A stretch of 64,000 nucleotides of DNA from Engraulis encrasicolus. Lineage: Eukaryota; Chordata; Actinopteri; Clupeiformes; Engraulidae. Position numbers and translations under genes: made by a program. Below are positions 24,701-57,490 of this stretch, in pieces. The notes under the pieces are model-generated. The model worked only from the letters and a program-made list of their open reading frames with translations, was not told the origin of the DNA and made no database searches. The DNA is taken from positions 54,865,038 to 54,929,037 of the forward strand of contig NC_085860.1 in assembly GCF_034702125.1 (NCBI RefSeq). The letters run 5' to 3'. Positions within the stretch are counted from its first letter, which is position 1. The number at the start of each line of letters is the position of its first letter.

Positions 24701-27700
24701 CTTGCTACTGGTGGACGAGAACATGATACATGGCAACAGGTGACGATGACGGCTGAAAAGATCTAGCTGCACAATACGCTGGCCTTGTTTACATGACGTT
24801 TTTAATTCCGAATTAATAATTGAAATTGTTCCGTCAAGTCTACTTTCCGATGAGTCACTTTCATTTAATTCCGAATCGTGAATTGTTTACATTCTGTTTT
24901 CAAAGTGGAATTAAGATTTATTTGGAATGTAATTGAGTTAACTCTGAATTAAATGTCTTATGTAAAAGAGGCCACTCTCACTTTCAACGCCCCCCCCCCC
25001 CCCTAGCTGTGTCCCAGTGTCCCCATCAGCACCTTGCTACTGGTGGACGAGAACGTGGTGGCGACGGGTGACGACGACGGCACGCTGAAGGTGTGGGACA
25101 TGAGGAAGGGCACGGCCATCATGGACATGAAGCACCACGAGGACTTCATCAGCGAGATCGCCGTCGACAACGCCAAGAAGATCCTGCTCACCTCAAGGTG
25201 CCCACCACTGATGACCATACTTTAAATTACATTACATTACATCACAATGGCCATGCGTAGCAGAACACAAAATACAGAGGCAGTGCAGAGTACAGCTGTA
25301 GACATCGCCAAGATGATCCTGCTCACCTCAAGGTGCCCACAACTGATGACCATACTTCACATTACATTACATGACAATTGCCTTTCTTGGGCCTTAAAAT
25401 GAAACAGTTTCTACATTTAGCAGATATATTTATCCAAAGCGACTTAATACAAAGAGGACATGCATAGCAAAACACAATGTACAGAGTAGACAACGCCAAG
25501 TAGATTCTGCTCACATCAAGGTGCTAGTTAGCCTTTGTATTTTCTCTATTTCCTTTATTAAGACATAGTTATTAAGACATAGTAGGATCGTGAATATGGG
25601 ACAGGCAAGTCGCACGGAGGGAGACATGGGGTGGGAATGGGACAGGTTATTTGTCATTTGCAGATTGATGAAGATAACATAATTTTGTATCATTCTGATT
25701 TCATGCATTTACAAAATGTATTGAATAACCTATGATGTACTAATGTGTATTTTAAAATCGTGTTGATGCTGTGGAGGCAGTGAAACGAGTGTCTTCAGCA
25801 TTCTATAATATACTTACGTATTATATTATTTAATTGTGTTGATGCAGTGGAGACAGTACAATGGGTGTCTTCAACATCAAGCGCCGGCGGTTTGAGCTGG
25901 TGTCTGAGTTCCAGAGTGGAGATCTCCACTCAGTCTCCATTGTCAAGGTGAGTACCACAAAGCAAGGATATTGTTAAAGTGATACTGTCCCATTTTTGGA
26001 AATAAGCTTATTTTACACCTCCCCCTGAGTTAAATAATAGGGTTTTACCGTTCTCCTGTACTTTCAATCGTTCTCTGGGTATGGCAGTGCAAATTTTACC
26101 TCCATGCTAGCAGTTAACATTGAGTCCTATGAGACCAGCTCGCGGCTAACTGGTCTCATAGGAGTCAATGTTAACTGTTAGCTTGGAGGTAAAATTTGCA
26201 CTGCCATAACTAGAAAACGGTTGAAAGTACAGAAGAACGGTAAAACCTTATTAACCTCAAGGGGAGGTGTCAAATAAGATTATTTTTGCAAGATATTGAA
26301 ATAAATTGCTGTTGTCAGTGATGTCATCATGACATATTACTTCCTGGTATGAGGAGAGAAGCGAGTCGAGGAGGCAAGGTTGCATATTGCAACGCACTCT
26401 GAGAAATACCCAATGTGCTACTTTCCTGTTGTGTTTGTCGTTTGCAGTATCAGGTTGCACCACAAGGGGTCAGTAGAGGTCACTGTTATCACTGGTATCA
26501 GGTTGCACCAATAGGGGTCAGTAGAGGTCACTGTTGTACTCTTGCGCTGTATCCAAAGTTTTACCAGGGAGCAGACAAACCAACCGCCCCAACAAATGGA
26601 GCTAATTAAATGGAATTCCAGTGAGGGAAGTGGTCATGTTGCCTCGTGACGTTGTGGATTCGTCACTGTAAGCCCTGCCCTGTCGCGTAACATCCCAGTA
26701 GTACCACTGTCTCGAACCTCATATCTGACTCAACTTCACTTTTGTTTATGTGCCGAGTAACCACGGCAATACCCCTGCTGCCTTCTTAGTTTGTGAGAAG
26801 CAAGTAGCATTGTGAAGAATAAAGCATGAGGTGGGGTTGGTTAAACATGACGTGAAGCAGGGCTGGGGTCTGTCCAAAATAGTAAGCCTGATTCATCATC
26901 AAGGCAGACATCAGCATCATCACCGTCAGTCAGACGTCATCGTTAATGAAGAAGCATTGACTCATCGTTGATGCTCATTGTCTGCACAGCTGCATTTAAA
27001 CATGCTCTACATGTGTTATGATTTAGCTTTTTGGCACGGTCAGTTAAGTGGCTGTTTGAAATTCCAGAAGAATTTCATTCCATATCAGTTTAGCATGTTG
27101 CTAAGCCATGGTCTCAGACATTTTCCGTCAGAAATTGTGATTATGTGCAGTATATATTTTTTCTTATTGTTTGTGTGCCTATATGTACGACGTGTATGCA
27201 TTCTGTGTCTGGATGTGTTTATAATGTACATAGGATATGTGGGTCAAAGACATCTTTGTCATTCAGTGTTACGGACACCTTCCGCCGACTGTAACTGCAA
27301 AAAAACGTGATTTTGACATTGTTTCAAGTGAATGGATGACAGCCGAGGCTTTCATGTATTCCCTGTAACAATAAATAAATGAAAAGAGTCATGTTTTTTA
27401 CAGTTACAGTCAGCAGAAGGCATCCGTTACACTGAATGACTATGCCATTTTGCACGTCTTTGACCCACGTGTACATTTGCAAAGATCATACCTGTCTAGA
27501 TATCGTCTTGTACGGCACACCTTCATTTCAGGATATAATCCCAATTTCCTAAATTGCATCCTAGTTTCCCGCCTGCTAAATAAAGCACCTCTGCTGTGCT
27601 CTACTCTGCTATACTCTAATCCAGCGATTCTCAACCTTTTTGTAGGCGAGACACCCTTTTAATTCATGAAAAATCTCAAGGTACCCCAAAACAACAAGCT

Positions 27701-29027
27701 GTTACATGGCATCGCATCCTATACCACACAAGCTTAGAAAAGTAACACATTAGGAGACGGCACACCACCTACGTTCGAAGTTGCAGTTTTACCTCAGACA
27801 GGCTATGTGTAGGCCATACTGGGGCAACCTAAATGTACTTTATTGTGCGTAAATGGTAGATGAAAGATTCCACTGACTAATCATACATTTATTAAATGTA
27901 TTAATTTAGACAAATATTATATTACATAATTTATTTATTCATATATGTCAATTTCACATACCGTCAGCCATGTTTCCAATGCACCCCTGATGGAGCCGTG
28001 CGGTACCCCAGGGTGCTACGGCACCCCGGTTGAGAAACACTGATCTACCCTGTTCTGCTCTTCTTCTCTACTTTACTCTACCATATTCTACGCTCTATGT
28101 AACTCTACTGTAAGCCATTCTACTATATTCTATTCTGCTCTATTCCGCTCTACTTTACTTTACATAACATTACACTTAGTTGGCGCTCCTATCCCAAGAT
28201 ACTTACAGGGTATTGGTTACAGTCCCTGGAGCAATGTGAGGATGTGTGCCTTCCTCAAGGGCACCTCAGCCATGGGGGGAGGAGAGGATTTGTAAGGGTG
28301 GGGACAGAACCTACAACCTTGTGATCTGCAGTCCAACTCCCTAACCATTACACCACGGTTACGCTATTTTACTCATCTCCAGCGTAAATAAAGCATCTCT
28401 GCTCTGCACTGCTCTGCTCTGCTCTGCTCTGCTCTACTCTACTCTACTCTACTCTACTCTTCTCTACTTTACTGTACCACACTTTATCTATGATGAAAAT
28501 TAATGTATCATCAACAATGATAAATTCGGTCTGTATACGCCACCCCCATTTATCCTCAAGGCAGTGAAAACAAAACAAACTTAAGAGTTTTACTTAAGTG
28601 TTTGAAGCGTTCTAAATGTACAGTGTGCAGTACGGCACGCAGTATTTGACCTCTGTATTTGAAAATGTCTGTTTACGACCCTGACTCTAATCCACTACCC
28701 TACTCTATTTCATTTTACTCGGCCCTACTGTATTTTACATCTCCAGTGTAAATACAGTATCTCTGCTCTGCTCTACTTTGCTGTACCGTACTCTACTCTA
28801 ATCCACTCTACTCTACTCTATTCTATTCTACTCTATTTTACTGCACTCCAGCGGGGTAGGAAGGTGATTTGTGGCTCGAGCGACGGCACCATCTACATCT
28901 TCAACTGGGACGGCTTCGGGGCCACCAGCGACCGCTTCTTCGTGCAGGCCGAGTCCCTAGACTGCATCGTGCCCATCACCGACAGCCTGGTCTGCACCGC
29001 CTCCATGGACGGAGTTATTCGGTAAGA

Positions 29028-29063
<36 letters not shown>

Positions 29064-30533
29064 TGCAACGTGGTCATCACAGAGAGCCGGAAGTACACAG
29101 AGTTACATGACAAGACTAAACCGTTTACTAAACACATATTTCATAGGGTCCATCACAGAGAGACGGATGTGCAATGTGGACCATGGTCAGACCATGGTCA
29201 GTCATTCAATGAGACTAAACGCACACGCACACCTGCACTGCTAGGCTAGTTCATACTCAGCGTGTCTGTCCGTGTATACGCCACAAGACACTACAATCAG
29301 CAATGTAGTGTCGAAAGAATTGTAAAGGAATGAAAATATGTCTGAAAATTATGGGAAAATATGGGAAAGATTCTCTGTGAAAGATAATGGTTGGCACTCC
29401 TCAAGCGGTTTAAAGTATACGTCTACATTGCAATGCCATGAGGGTAGAGGCAATTTACTGTACTCGAAAGGAATTCAAATAAGAAAATGGAAAACACCAA
29501 TTGTTCCAGTGTGTGACGTGTTTGTTGGTCTTTGTCTTGGATTATGGAATGAGGTCTGGTGAGACTTCATGTAAGGTTGATCATTTAAAATTGACATTTA
29601 GCAGATCTGTGACATTATGAAAATGGGACAAGATGGCAACTACGCCAAAGCCGAGGGCTATGTCTCAAATGACGCACTTTTGTCAGTGCACTGACAGTGC
29701 ACAGTGCACACAGTGCACTGAGATATTTAGCACTAAATACCATAATTTTCACGTTATGCAGTTTCACATGAAATATGACACGTTTTGTGAAGAAATGTTA
29801 GAAATAACATTTGCAATACTTTCAAGTTATATTGTAAGGGGACCTGGTGAAGGTGGGCTCTGTTGTAAAGATGGACGCCTTCAATAGAAGCCGGAAGTGC
29901 CTACCAGAGCCATCAACATCCTCCCCAACCACGTGTTGGGCTGCTGCGTCTATATACTATGTGTAATGATGCGTATGAACTATGCAGGTTTACAGTATGT
30001 CTGTATAACCCTTTATCTCTTTCTTCGTCCATCCACCAGAGCCATCAACATCCTCCCCAACCGCGTGGTGGGCTGCCTATATACTATACTACTGTATGTG
30101 TAATGATGCATATGAACTATGCAGGTATACGTCTGTATAACCCTTCATTTCATTCTCCTGTCCACCTACCAGAGCCATCAACATCCTCCCCAACCGCGTG
30201 GTGGGCTGCGTGGGGCAGCATAAGGGGGAGCCCATCGAGGAGATCGCGCGCTCCCGCGACACCCGCTTCCTGGCCAGCAGCGCGCACGACCAGCTGGTCA
30301 AGTTCTGGGACATCTCCAAGCTGTCGGCCATGACGGTCAGCGACTACCGCAAGAGGAAGAAGAAGCACGGCAAGCTCGCCTCGCTCAGCAAGAAGGCCGT
30401 CGGCAGCGGGGACAACTTCTTCGCAGGCCTGCTGGACGACGAGCCTAGCGCACCGACGAAGGACGGCACGAAAGAGGAGGATGAGGATGATGATGAGGAT
30501 GATGATAGTGATAGTGACAGTGGTAGCGACTGA
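21789..30533 (+). CDS. wdr55: WD repeat-containing protein 55
   Basis: Nucleolar WD40 protein needed for rRNA production and, in fish, normal development. Exons: 21789-21803, 22100-22347, 23075-23175, 23506-23593, 25018-25197, 25848-25947, 28852-29021 and 30173-30533; all GT-AG, 1,263 nt, 420 codons plus TGA. Order: MATAQ, an acidic stretch ([14 protein letters not shown]), then WD40 blades marked by [115 protein letters not shown] and [16 protein letters not shown] basic [10 protein letters not shown] motif and an acidic Asp/Ser tail end the protein. Exons 5, 6 and 8 have extra copies of their own splice junctions nearby. The exon 1 start is chosen by the short ORF before GTAAAA and is less certain than the rest. 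Confidence 0.95.
22599..22873 (+). repeat. tRNA-derived SINE in wdr55 intron 2
   Basis: GTGGTTCAAGTGGTAGGGGA (A-box region), GGTTGCAGGTTTTAGCCCC (B box), TCCTTGAGCAAGATACTTAA and the tail AGGTGCTATATAAATGCATT. Confidence 0.85.
23705..23955. repeat. dispersed repeat, copy 1
   Basis: Matches the reverse complement of about 60335-60545 over much of its length. Shared blocks, given as they read here: ATGGGTTCTAAATTTTG, CAACCTCTGATTGTTGGAA, GTTGATAAACACTGAGAACC. Family unknown to me. Confidence 0.7.
24097..24648. mobile_element. inverted-repeat DNA transposon in wdr55 intron 4
   Basis: Left end GGCTGTGTCTCAAATCACGC, right end TGTGATTTGAGACATAGCC; many CACTGTGCACT motifs inside. Flanked by CTCAG on both sides. 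A fragment of the same family is at about 29655-29725. Confidence 0.8.
24679..24766 (+). repeat. copy of wdr55 exon 5 acceptor edge
   Basis: Identical to 25003-25069 from CTGTGTCCCAGTGTCCCCAT through GGACGAGAAC, i.e. acceptor plus about 50 coding bases. It then decays (ATGATACATGGCAACAGGTG where the exon has the VVATGDD codons). The AG acceptor is intact, about 340 bp before the true one. Confidence 0.9.
25286..25362 (+). repeat. copy of wdr55 exon 5 donor edge
   Basis: ATCGCCAAGATGATCCTGCT and CACCTCAAGGTGCCCACAAC repeat the exon end and donor at 25171-25211 with few changes, followed by the same ACTGATGACCATACTT intron text. A weaker third copy with CCAAGTAGATTCTGCTCACA lies at about 25491-25525. 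Confidence 0.9.
25761..25803 (+). repeat. copy of wdr55 exon 6 acceptor edge, AG lost
   Basis: TGTTGATGCTGTGGAGGCAG and GAGTGTCTTCAGCATTC parallel 25837-25879 (TGTTGATGCAGTGGAGACAG, GGGTGTCTTCAACATC), 76 bp upstream. The acceptor AG has become TG. Confidence 0.8.
25985..26280. mobile_element. fold-back element in wdr55 intron 6
   Basis: Arms of about 130 bp: CCTATGAGACCAGCTCGCGG / TAACTGGTCTCATAGG at the centre, GGCAGTGCAAATTTTACCTCC and its complement further out, TTTCAATCGTTCT and its counterpart beyond. The central spacer is very short. Confidence 0.85.
26281..26405 (-). repeat. fragment of a dispersed fold-back family
   Basis: GCAAGATATTGAAATAAATT, GTCAGTGATGTCATCATGAC and GAGGCAAGGTTGCATATTGC match, in reverse complement, part of 33380-33668, and resemble 37200-37315. 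Confidence 0.7.
26448..26537 (+). repeat. two-unit tandem duplication
   Basis: Two ~47 bp units sharing TATCAGGTTGCACCA and AGGGGTCAGTAGAGGTCACTG. 26540-27238 shows no definable feature. Confidence 0.8.
27239..27473. mobile_element. inverted-repeat MITE
   Basis: GTGGGTCAAAGACATCTTTG at the left and GCACGTCTTTGACCCAC at the right; internal ATTCAGTGTTACGGA / CCGTTACACTGAAT pair. Confidence 0.8.
27622..28042. mobile_element. hAT-like MITE (CAGCGATTCTCAACC ends)
   Basis: Ends CAGCGATTCTCAACCTTTTT and CCGGTTGAGAAACACTG, with GGTACCCC subterminal blocks. Flanks CTCTAATC and ATCTACCC are only weakly alike. Confidence 0.75.
28150..28366 (-). repeat. tRNA-derived SINE
   Basis: Reverse-oriented copy: ACAGGGTATTGGTTACAGTC, CCTGGAGCAATGTGAGG, CTCAAGGGCACCTCAGCCAT, then GGGACAGAACCTACAACC, the reversed B box. 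Confidence 0.8.
28385..28851 (+). repeat. CTCTA-type pyrimidine tracts before wdr55 exon 7
   Basis: Runs of CTGCT and CTCTA pentanucleotides (28405-28465 and 28760-28840) around about 290 bp of ordinary intron. The second run ends in CTGCACTCCAG, the exon 7 acceptor, so it serves as its polypyrimidine tract. Confidence 0.75.
29900..30172 (+). repeat. two extra copies of the wdr55 last-exon acceptor
   Basis: CCTACCAGAGCCATCAACAT (29900-29919) and CCACCAGAGCCATCAACATC (from 30034) copy the true junction CCTACCAG/AGCCATCAAC at 30166-30182. Each carries about 38 exon bases (to GTGGTGGGCTGC or nearly) and then shared intron text (TGTAATGATGCRTATGAACT, ATGCAGGT, TCTGTATAACCCTT). Periods are 132 and 133 bp. 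Both extra acceptors are intact. Reading from either in the wdr55 frame meets TAA at 30101-30103. Confidence 0.92.
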
Positions 30534-31150
30534 AGGCTGTCAGCAATGGACATAACTTTGAATTACTGGACGAGCCAACTCTGGGGTGCATTTCTCAAAA
30601 CCATATTTGCTAACTTCATTAGCTACTTTGTTGTTTTCAATACAGTTTCCCATTGGCAACTACCCAAGTTGCTAACTGGCTAACAACTTCGCTTTTGAGA
30701 AACGCAACTCTGGTTTAACTGGATGAGCCAACTCTGGTTTACGGTTACGAGCCCACAAAGGACAGCTCAAAAGATCAAGAAAATGTTTTTGAATGTGTCC
30801 GTATTCCGGTGCCACATTACTCTTCCACACATGTAAAACGGAATATTCCGAAACTTGTTTTACTCCGAATACTCTGACTATTCCTTTTGAAACTGCATGT
30901 AACTGCGCTCAGCGATGGTGATAGTGACTGAAGTGACTGTCATCATCCTTGGAGATAACTTCTCTGGAGTGGTGTGCCTTTGAAGGACAGTGCGATGCTG
31001 ATGGATGTGATGGCCATTGAGAAGTGGAAAGAAACTATGTGGTGGCTTGTTGGCTGCACCCAAATGTCTACAAATGGCTACAAAGGACAGCACAAAAGAG
31101 GATAATGGTGATGACAATGATGGTGACAGTGGCTGTGAAACGTGGACCTA
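30534..31150 (+). other. wdr55 3' UTR with decayed copies of the coding end
   Basis: TGGACGAGCCAACTCTGG (30568) and TGGATGAGCCAACTCTGG (30720) form one pair. 31079-31135 (ACAAAGGACAGCACAAAAGA, then GATGACAATGATGGTGACAG) resembles the coding end at 30458-30525 (CGAAGGACGGCACGAAAGAG, then the GAT-rich acidic tract). 30912-30930 (GATGGTGATAGTGACTGAAG) resembles the stop region. No clear poly(A) signal is near; AATAAA at 31925 is possible. Confidence 0.55.
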
Positions 31151-31219
31151 TTTAAAGACTGTGACTCTTCCCTGTGTCTTTCACACACCCAGTGTTGTGG
31201 AGTAGTAGTAAATCTTAAA

Positions 31220-32000
31220 CGCGTCACATGTGTACACACACACACACATGCACACACACACGCACACGCACACGCACGCACATTGTTACTTGTTCTTTGT
31301 CCTCAGCCTGTGAGTTCCCATGGGGAATACCCACAAGACTGTGCAGATTGAGTATTTTAACAATATTTGGACTTAATCCAAAATAATTTGTATGCAAAGA
31401 ATGACAATGTGTACACATACACCACTGTTTTGGTCAGTGTGCCTTTTCAATGTTCAATATCATTTTTGCTGTTTTTTAAATATATAGTTTCTGCTGTTAA
31501 GTGCATACACTCATGTTTTTTTGGTCTTCTATGTCTCCTGTCCACCAGTAGGGTAGTTCTGGGAATGTAACTTCACAGCAAGTGGTAAACCTACAAAAAG
31601 GAAAGAGCCCTTTGAGTCAATTTCACCAAAAGACTGAAGTTGGGAGACTAGCCACTTAATCTGTTAATTTACCTGAAGCATTTATGGTACTTGGAAAAGC
31701 CACCTGGCTGCTGCTGTAGTGCGTGTGCGTGTGCGTGCGTGTGCGTGTGCGTGCGTGTGTGCGTGCGTGCGTGCGTGCGTGCATAATGGAAGAGACTTTG
31801 TGTGTGTGTGAGTGAGAGATGGCCCACACAAGGAAGTATTCCAAGAAACTGGTGCACTACGTAGTATAACCTTGAGACAGTGGTAAATTATCTCAAAGAA
31901 GAGCCCAGAGTCCTCATGTTCTTAAATAAATGCAGGGCTGATGGTGTTCAGGCTCCATGCCTGATTTCAGGCTTGACAGAGTTTGCAAAAATAAAAACAT
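31220..32000. repeat. CA and GC-GT simple repeats, otherwise unremarkable intergenic DNA
   Basis: CA-rich run at about 31233-31282 and alternating GTGCGTGC at about 31718-31782, with GT at 31799-31810. The rest up to 32570 holds no gene I can support; AGCTAGTGT is repeated at 32446 and 32462. Confidence 0.6.
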
Positions 32001-32575
32001 TGATCATAATTAGCCATTAAGTTATCTCAGAAAGTGTTACAGGTTTAGGGTTTTCTTCTACTATCAGGCTTGAATAATGGTCATACACAGGTTATTTGAA
32101 TAATGTGTCAAAATAGGCCTACATTACGTCACTATGCAGTATCTTGTCGTCGTCGTCGTTAGAGCAGGGGAAAAAAGTTCAGGCTCAGGATTTTTTTTCA
32201 CTATCACCCCTGTAAATGACACCTGCAGGCCATCTGTTAGTAGTTTTACCTCCTCCTGTAGGTAAACTTTCTGTAGGTCAACTGTCTGTAGGTTTAAGAC
32301 GTGTCCATATTCTTGGAGTACCAGTTCGTATAGATATGATGGATATGTAGATCTATGTACGTAATGTAATATAATAATGTAATAATATGATGGAGATGTA
32401 GATCTATGTACGTCTCTGGTTTTATCTCGTGTTGGCCAGGCTCAGCTAGTGTCATTTGCTCAGCTAGTGTAGTTCTTGTTCTCTTTGTTCGAGTTTGTTC
32501 TAGTTTTTAAATTCTTCACTTTGAGAAAACAAGTGACTTTCTCTGCCAATGAGAGTTCATGTCCTTTCATCACCC

Positions 32576-32697
<122 letters not shown>

Positions 32698-33376
32698 ACT
32701 GACTTTAATGACTAAGTGAAATTTCCCGTCTATCTCCTGAAGGGAACAGCTTGAATACTCGTGCTAATTAGACAGTTTCGTAATGTAATTTTGGCAATAG
32801 GGACAATGCAGCTGTGCCTCCTGACAGAAGGAATTGGCGAGAAGAGAGGAGAAGAGAAGAGAAGAGAGAAAAACAGTATGTTGGTGTATATTATACTACT
32901 GTGTTTTAGAACTTGGAAGTTAACAAGAGTTTTATTGCTTTCACTTGTGGCCTTTGAAGTTAACGGCACAGAAAGTGTTGCGTAGCTGAGGAGGAGGAGG
33001 AGGAGGGAGAGAGGATGGGTGGGGTGGTTAGTGGAGTATTATGGGGGGCCCTAATGTCATTATATTCCCGACTTGAGAAGTTAATGAAAGGCTTCCTCTA
33101 TCCACTGGACCTCCCCTCATCCAATTACTTGCACTTGTATCTTGTGCAACGCAGTGTTTGGTTTGGTTTGGTTTGTTGGACATGTTTGTCCAATCCATCA
33201 AGCGTGTGCGAAGATGAAAGTGTACCTTTCCCTTAAAAATGAGGGAGAAAAAAAAGAAAGCAACTCTCTTGGAGCCTTGTGTAGCTCTGGAATAGAAAGG
33301 TTCATTGACCTTGTAACCTGGTGAAAAGAAGCAGTTGTGCCCCATGAAGAGACTCATGAAACCCCTGAGTGCGTTG

Positions 33377-33668
33377 CAATATGCGACCTTGCCTCCTCCA
33401 CTTGTGCTTGTATCCTCGTACCAGGAAGTAATATGTCATGGTGACATCACTGACAACAGCATTATATTTCAATATCTTGCAAAAGCTCAATTGTAGAGTC
33501 TTTTTCTCACTTGCAATTGGGATGGTGAATGAAAAACAGTCCCTCAAAAGTTGTTGTGGCTTGGCTGACAGCTGGGAAACTTTATCGTTTTCTCCACGGA
33601 AGAGGGGCCAGGAGGCGGGACGAGGAGACAAGCACAAGTGGAGGAGGCAAGGTCGCATATTGTAACAC
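33377..33668. mobile_element. fold-back element
   Basis: CAATATGCGACCTTGCCTCC and CCACTTGTGCTTGT at the left pair with ACAAGCACAAGTGG and GGAGGCAAGGTCGCATATTG at the right. Related to 26281-26405 and 37000-37315. Confidence 0.85.
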
Positions 33669-33964
33669 ACTCACAGACTAAACTGTCCTCCTGGTTTCCC
33701 TGGGGAGGAGGGGAGAGAGAGGAGAGGAGAGGGCGTAATTATTCTGCTTTGCTTTGAAATTACAGGGCCCTGGGAGGAGGGACGAGGGTAACCCTCGTAA
33801 ATCCTTCTCTCCTTGCTCTCCTTGTTGTAGAGAGGAGTTTGCATGGCTTGGGCACAGCTGTTTGACTACAAAGTGGCGTTAATGCAGAGTTATATCCCCC
33901 CCTGCCCAATGCCTGAAGGGATGGGGGCTGAAATTTCTATTGCACTGTAGTGAGTCGGGTCAGG

Positions 33965-34238
<274 letters not shown>

Positions 34239-34635
34239 ACGGTGTTTAACTAGGACACTAGGATCAAAGCTACAGAAATATGTTCTTCTTGGTGCAATTT
34301 TAATCATCATCACCATTATTAATAATAATAATAATAATAAGAAGAAGAAGAAGAATTATTATTATTATTGTTGCTATTGTTATTATTACTATTGTTATTA
34401 TTATTTTAATAGCCTACAACTAGTCTCTGCATCTAGAGTTTGCACAGCATACTTCACACAGGGCTTGCACGGACGAGATGGACTGTAGCCTAAATTGGTC
34501 TTTAAAATGTACTTGCAGGCCCTACTTTTTCACCAGTATTGCATTCTGTTACCAGATGTTTTGGTGTCACTTAGGCATAGGCTACAGCTCATTTCTCATG
34601 TCTGAATTTGGCAGTAGGCCTACAATCTTGCCCGT

Positions 34636-34688
34636 TTCCATTCTATTCTATTCTATTCTATTCTATTCTATTCTATTCTATTCTATTC
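34636..34688. repeat. (ATTCT)n pentanucleotide
   Basis: About ten TTCTA/ATTCT units; at the sequence level related to the CTCTA arrays. Confidence 0.9.
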
Positions 34689-34969
34689 AGCTATCCTACA
34701 TTGGAGTGGTGGAGTGGAGTGACCAAACGCACCATTCATTGAGCTCGAAGACTCTGACTGCGGCTGGTCATGTCTAGCAGTAGCTCTACAAGAGAGAGGC
34801 GATTCTTATTCAGAAAAACGTTGAGGAAAATGCGAGTAACCTCCATGTGAATGATCAGGCTCTAGACCGGGCTAGCATTTCGCAGAGAGGTGTGGATTTT
34901 AATCCTAGCAGCTAGAACTACCCAAATCTCGGATGTGATGTAAGACACGCACGCAGCCTCTCTGCCCGC

Positions 34970-35118
34970 CCCACACCCCCGTCCTGACTAGCTCAAAGCC
35001 TCAAACTCGGGCTGCCACGAAGCGATTTTGCTCCAGCACAGCCAGCAAGCAGGGCTAAAGGACCTGCCCCCACAGAGCACCCTTCTTCGTGTAAAGTATT
35101 TTCGGGAAGTCTAAAACC
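34970..35118 (+). promoter_or_regulatory. possible non-coding first exon of ugdh
   Basis: A moderately GC-rich stretch (CTGCCCGCCCCACACCCCC at the left) ends with CTAAAACC/GTAAGTTACC, a consensus donor. The ugdh coding region starts at the first base after an acceptor, so a 5' UTR exon must exist upstream, and this is the best candidate seen. The start is not defined. Confidence 0.4.
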
Positions 35119-35702
35119 GTAAGTTACCACCACTCAGAACTAAAATCGCATGGTCTTAAACTCAAAGAAGATACAATGTACATAGACCGCTACACTAGCT
35201 TATCATCATACTGTGGCGTAACTTTGTCTCCTACTATGTTACGAACATTTTAGGCTACATTGTATCTCTGTGTGAGAAGTAGCGGACAGTGACGGGATGC
35301 TGGTTTCCCATAGAATTTTCAGGAATTGCAAATAAGCGTCAGAATCCCCGAATTAACACAAGTTTTAGCTGGCTTTGTCGGTCAGCCTAATCGGATGCAG
35401 TGTGGAATGTTGTGATAAAATCTCTGACAATCACTCGCGTCGAAAGGTCTCTGCAAGGCTACAATATTATTGCGGAACATCTTTGTATGTGTCTTTCTGA
35501 AGGATAGCCTTGTCCGTGACTGTGCACGAAATTAGATCCACTTAAAAGACACCCCTAACTGCGCCCCAGGTTCAGCTGAAACTGACTGCATTTAGAAGCT
35601 GGTCAGCATAAAGACAGCTTTGTGATGTGTACACTTTCCAGTTCCCCTTTCAATGAGCTTGGGTTGTGTGGGTAATACACTCTGGCTATATATGCCTCAA
35701 AT

Positions 35703-35704
<2 letters not shown>

Positions 35705-35799
<95 letters not shown>
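35705..35799. repeat. (CA)n microsatellite
   Basis: About 95 bp of CA. 35800-36300 holds nothing I can identify. Confidence 0.97.
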
Positions 35800-35801
<2 letters not shown>

Positions 35802-36312
35802 AGTTAGTGTTCCTTCTGAAGATGGAGCGTGGCAGGGAGACTCTGAGGAACTTATATGGAAAACTCCTACAAGGCCACATTATCACCAAATACCAGCACA
35901 TCATAGGCCTACCGAGTACTGTAAGATTCCATCCATGTTGCCTGACTGACGACCTAGTTCTAATCTTTCTGCGTCTCTCTTCAAGTACTGCCTGTCTTTC
36001 TTTTGTTGATTTTAGATAAGACTGTGGTCTACAACCATAGTCTCAGAGATGTATTGGGATTTGTAAAGCATATGTATAGTAGTTGCAATGACTTCTGTCT
36101 TTAGTTAAAAATAATTATTTTCAGCTTGCTCTGCACCTTTAAATCCACCTCATGTCTATGGGACTCAGTGAAGGTATTGCTCACGTCATGTCAGAATTAA
36201 CCGATTTTGATGAACACAATCTTACTGTTTTGACATGCTTTTTAAGTCAATATGTTGTCTAGATGTGTTCGTAATGCATGATGTTTAAATATAGTGTGTT
36301 GTGTAACACATT

Positions 36313-36315
<3 letters not shown>

Positions 36316-36396
<81 letters not shown>
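36316..36396. repeat. (GT)n microsatellite at the ugdh start exon
   Basis: About 40 GT units running directly into CAG/ATG, the acceptor of the ugdh exon that begins with the start codon. Confidence 0.97.
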
Positions 36397-36397
<1 letters not shown>

Positions 36398-36399
36398 AG

Positions 36400-57477
<21,078 letters not shown>

Positions 57478-57490
57478 AGTTGTTTACAAC

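Noticed and set aside
35653..36019. Frames of 98-117 codons after the CA array at 35705
   Set aside because: Mostly Thr-His repeat; the remainder has no recognisable protein and no consistent splice sites.
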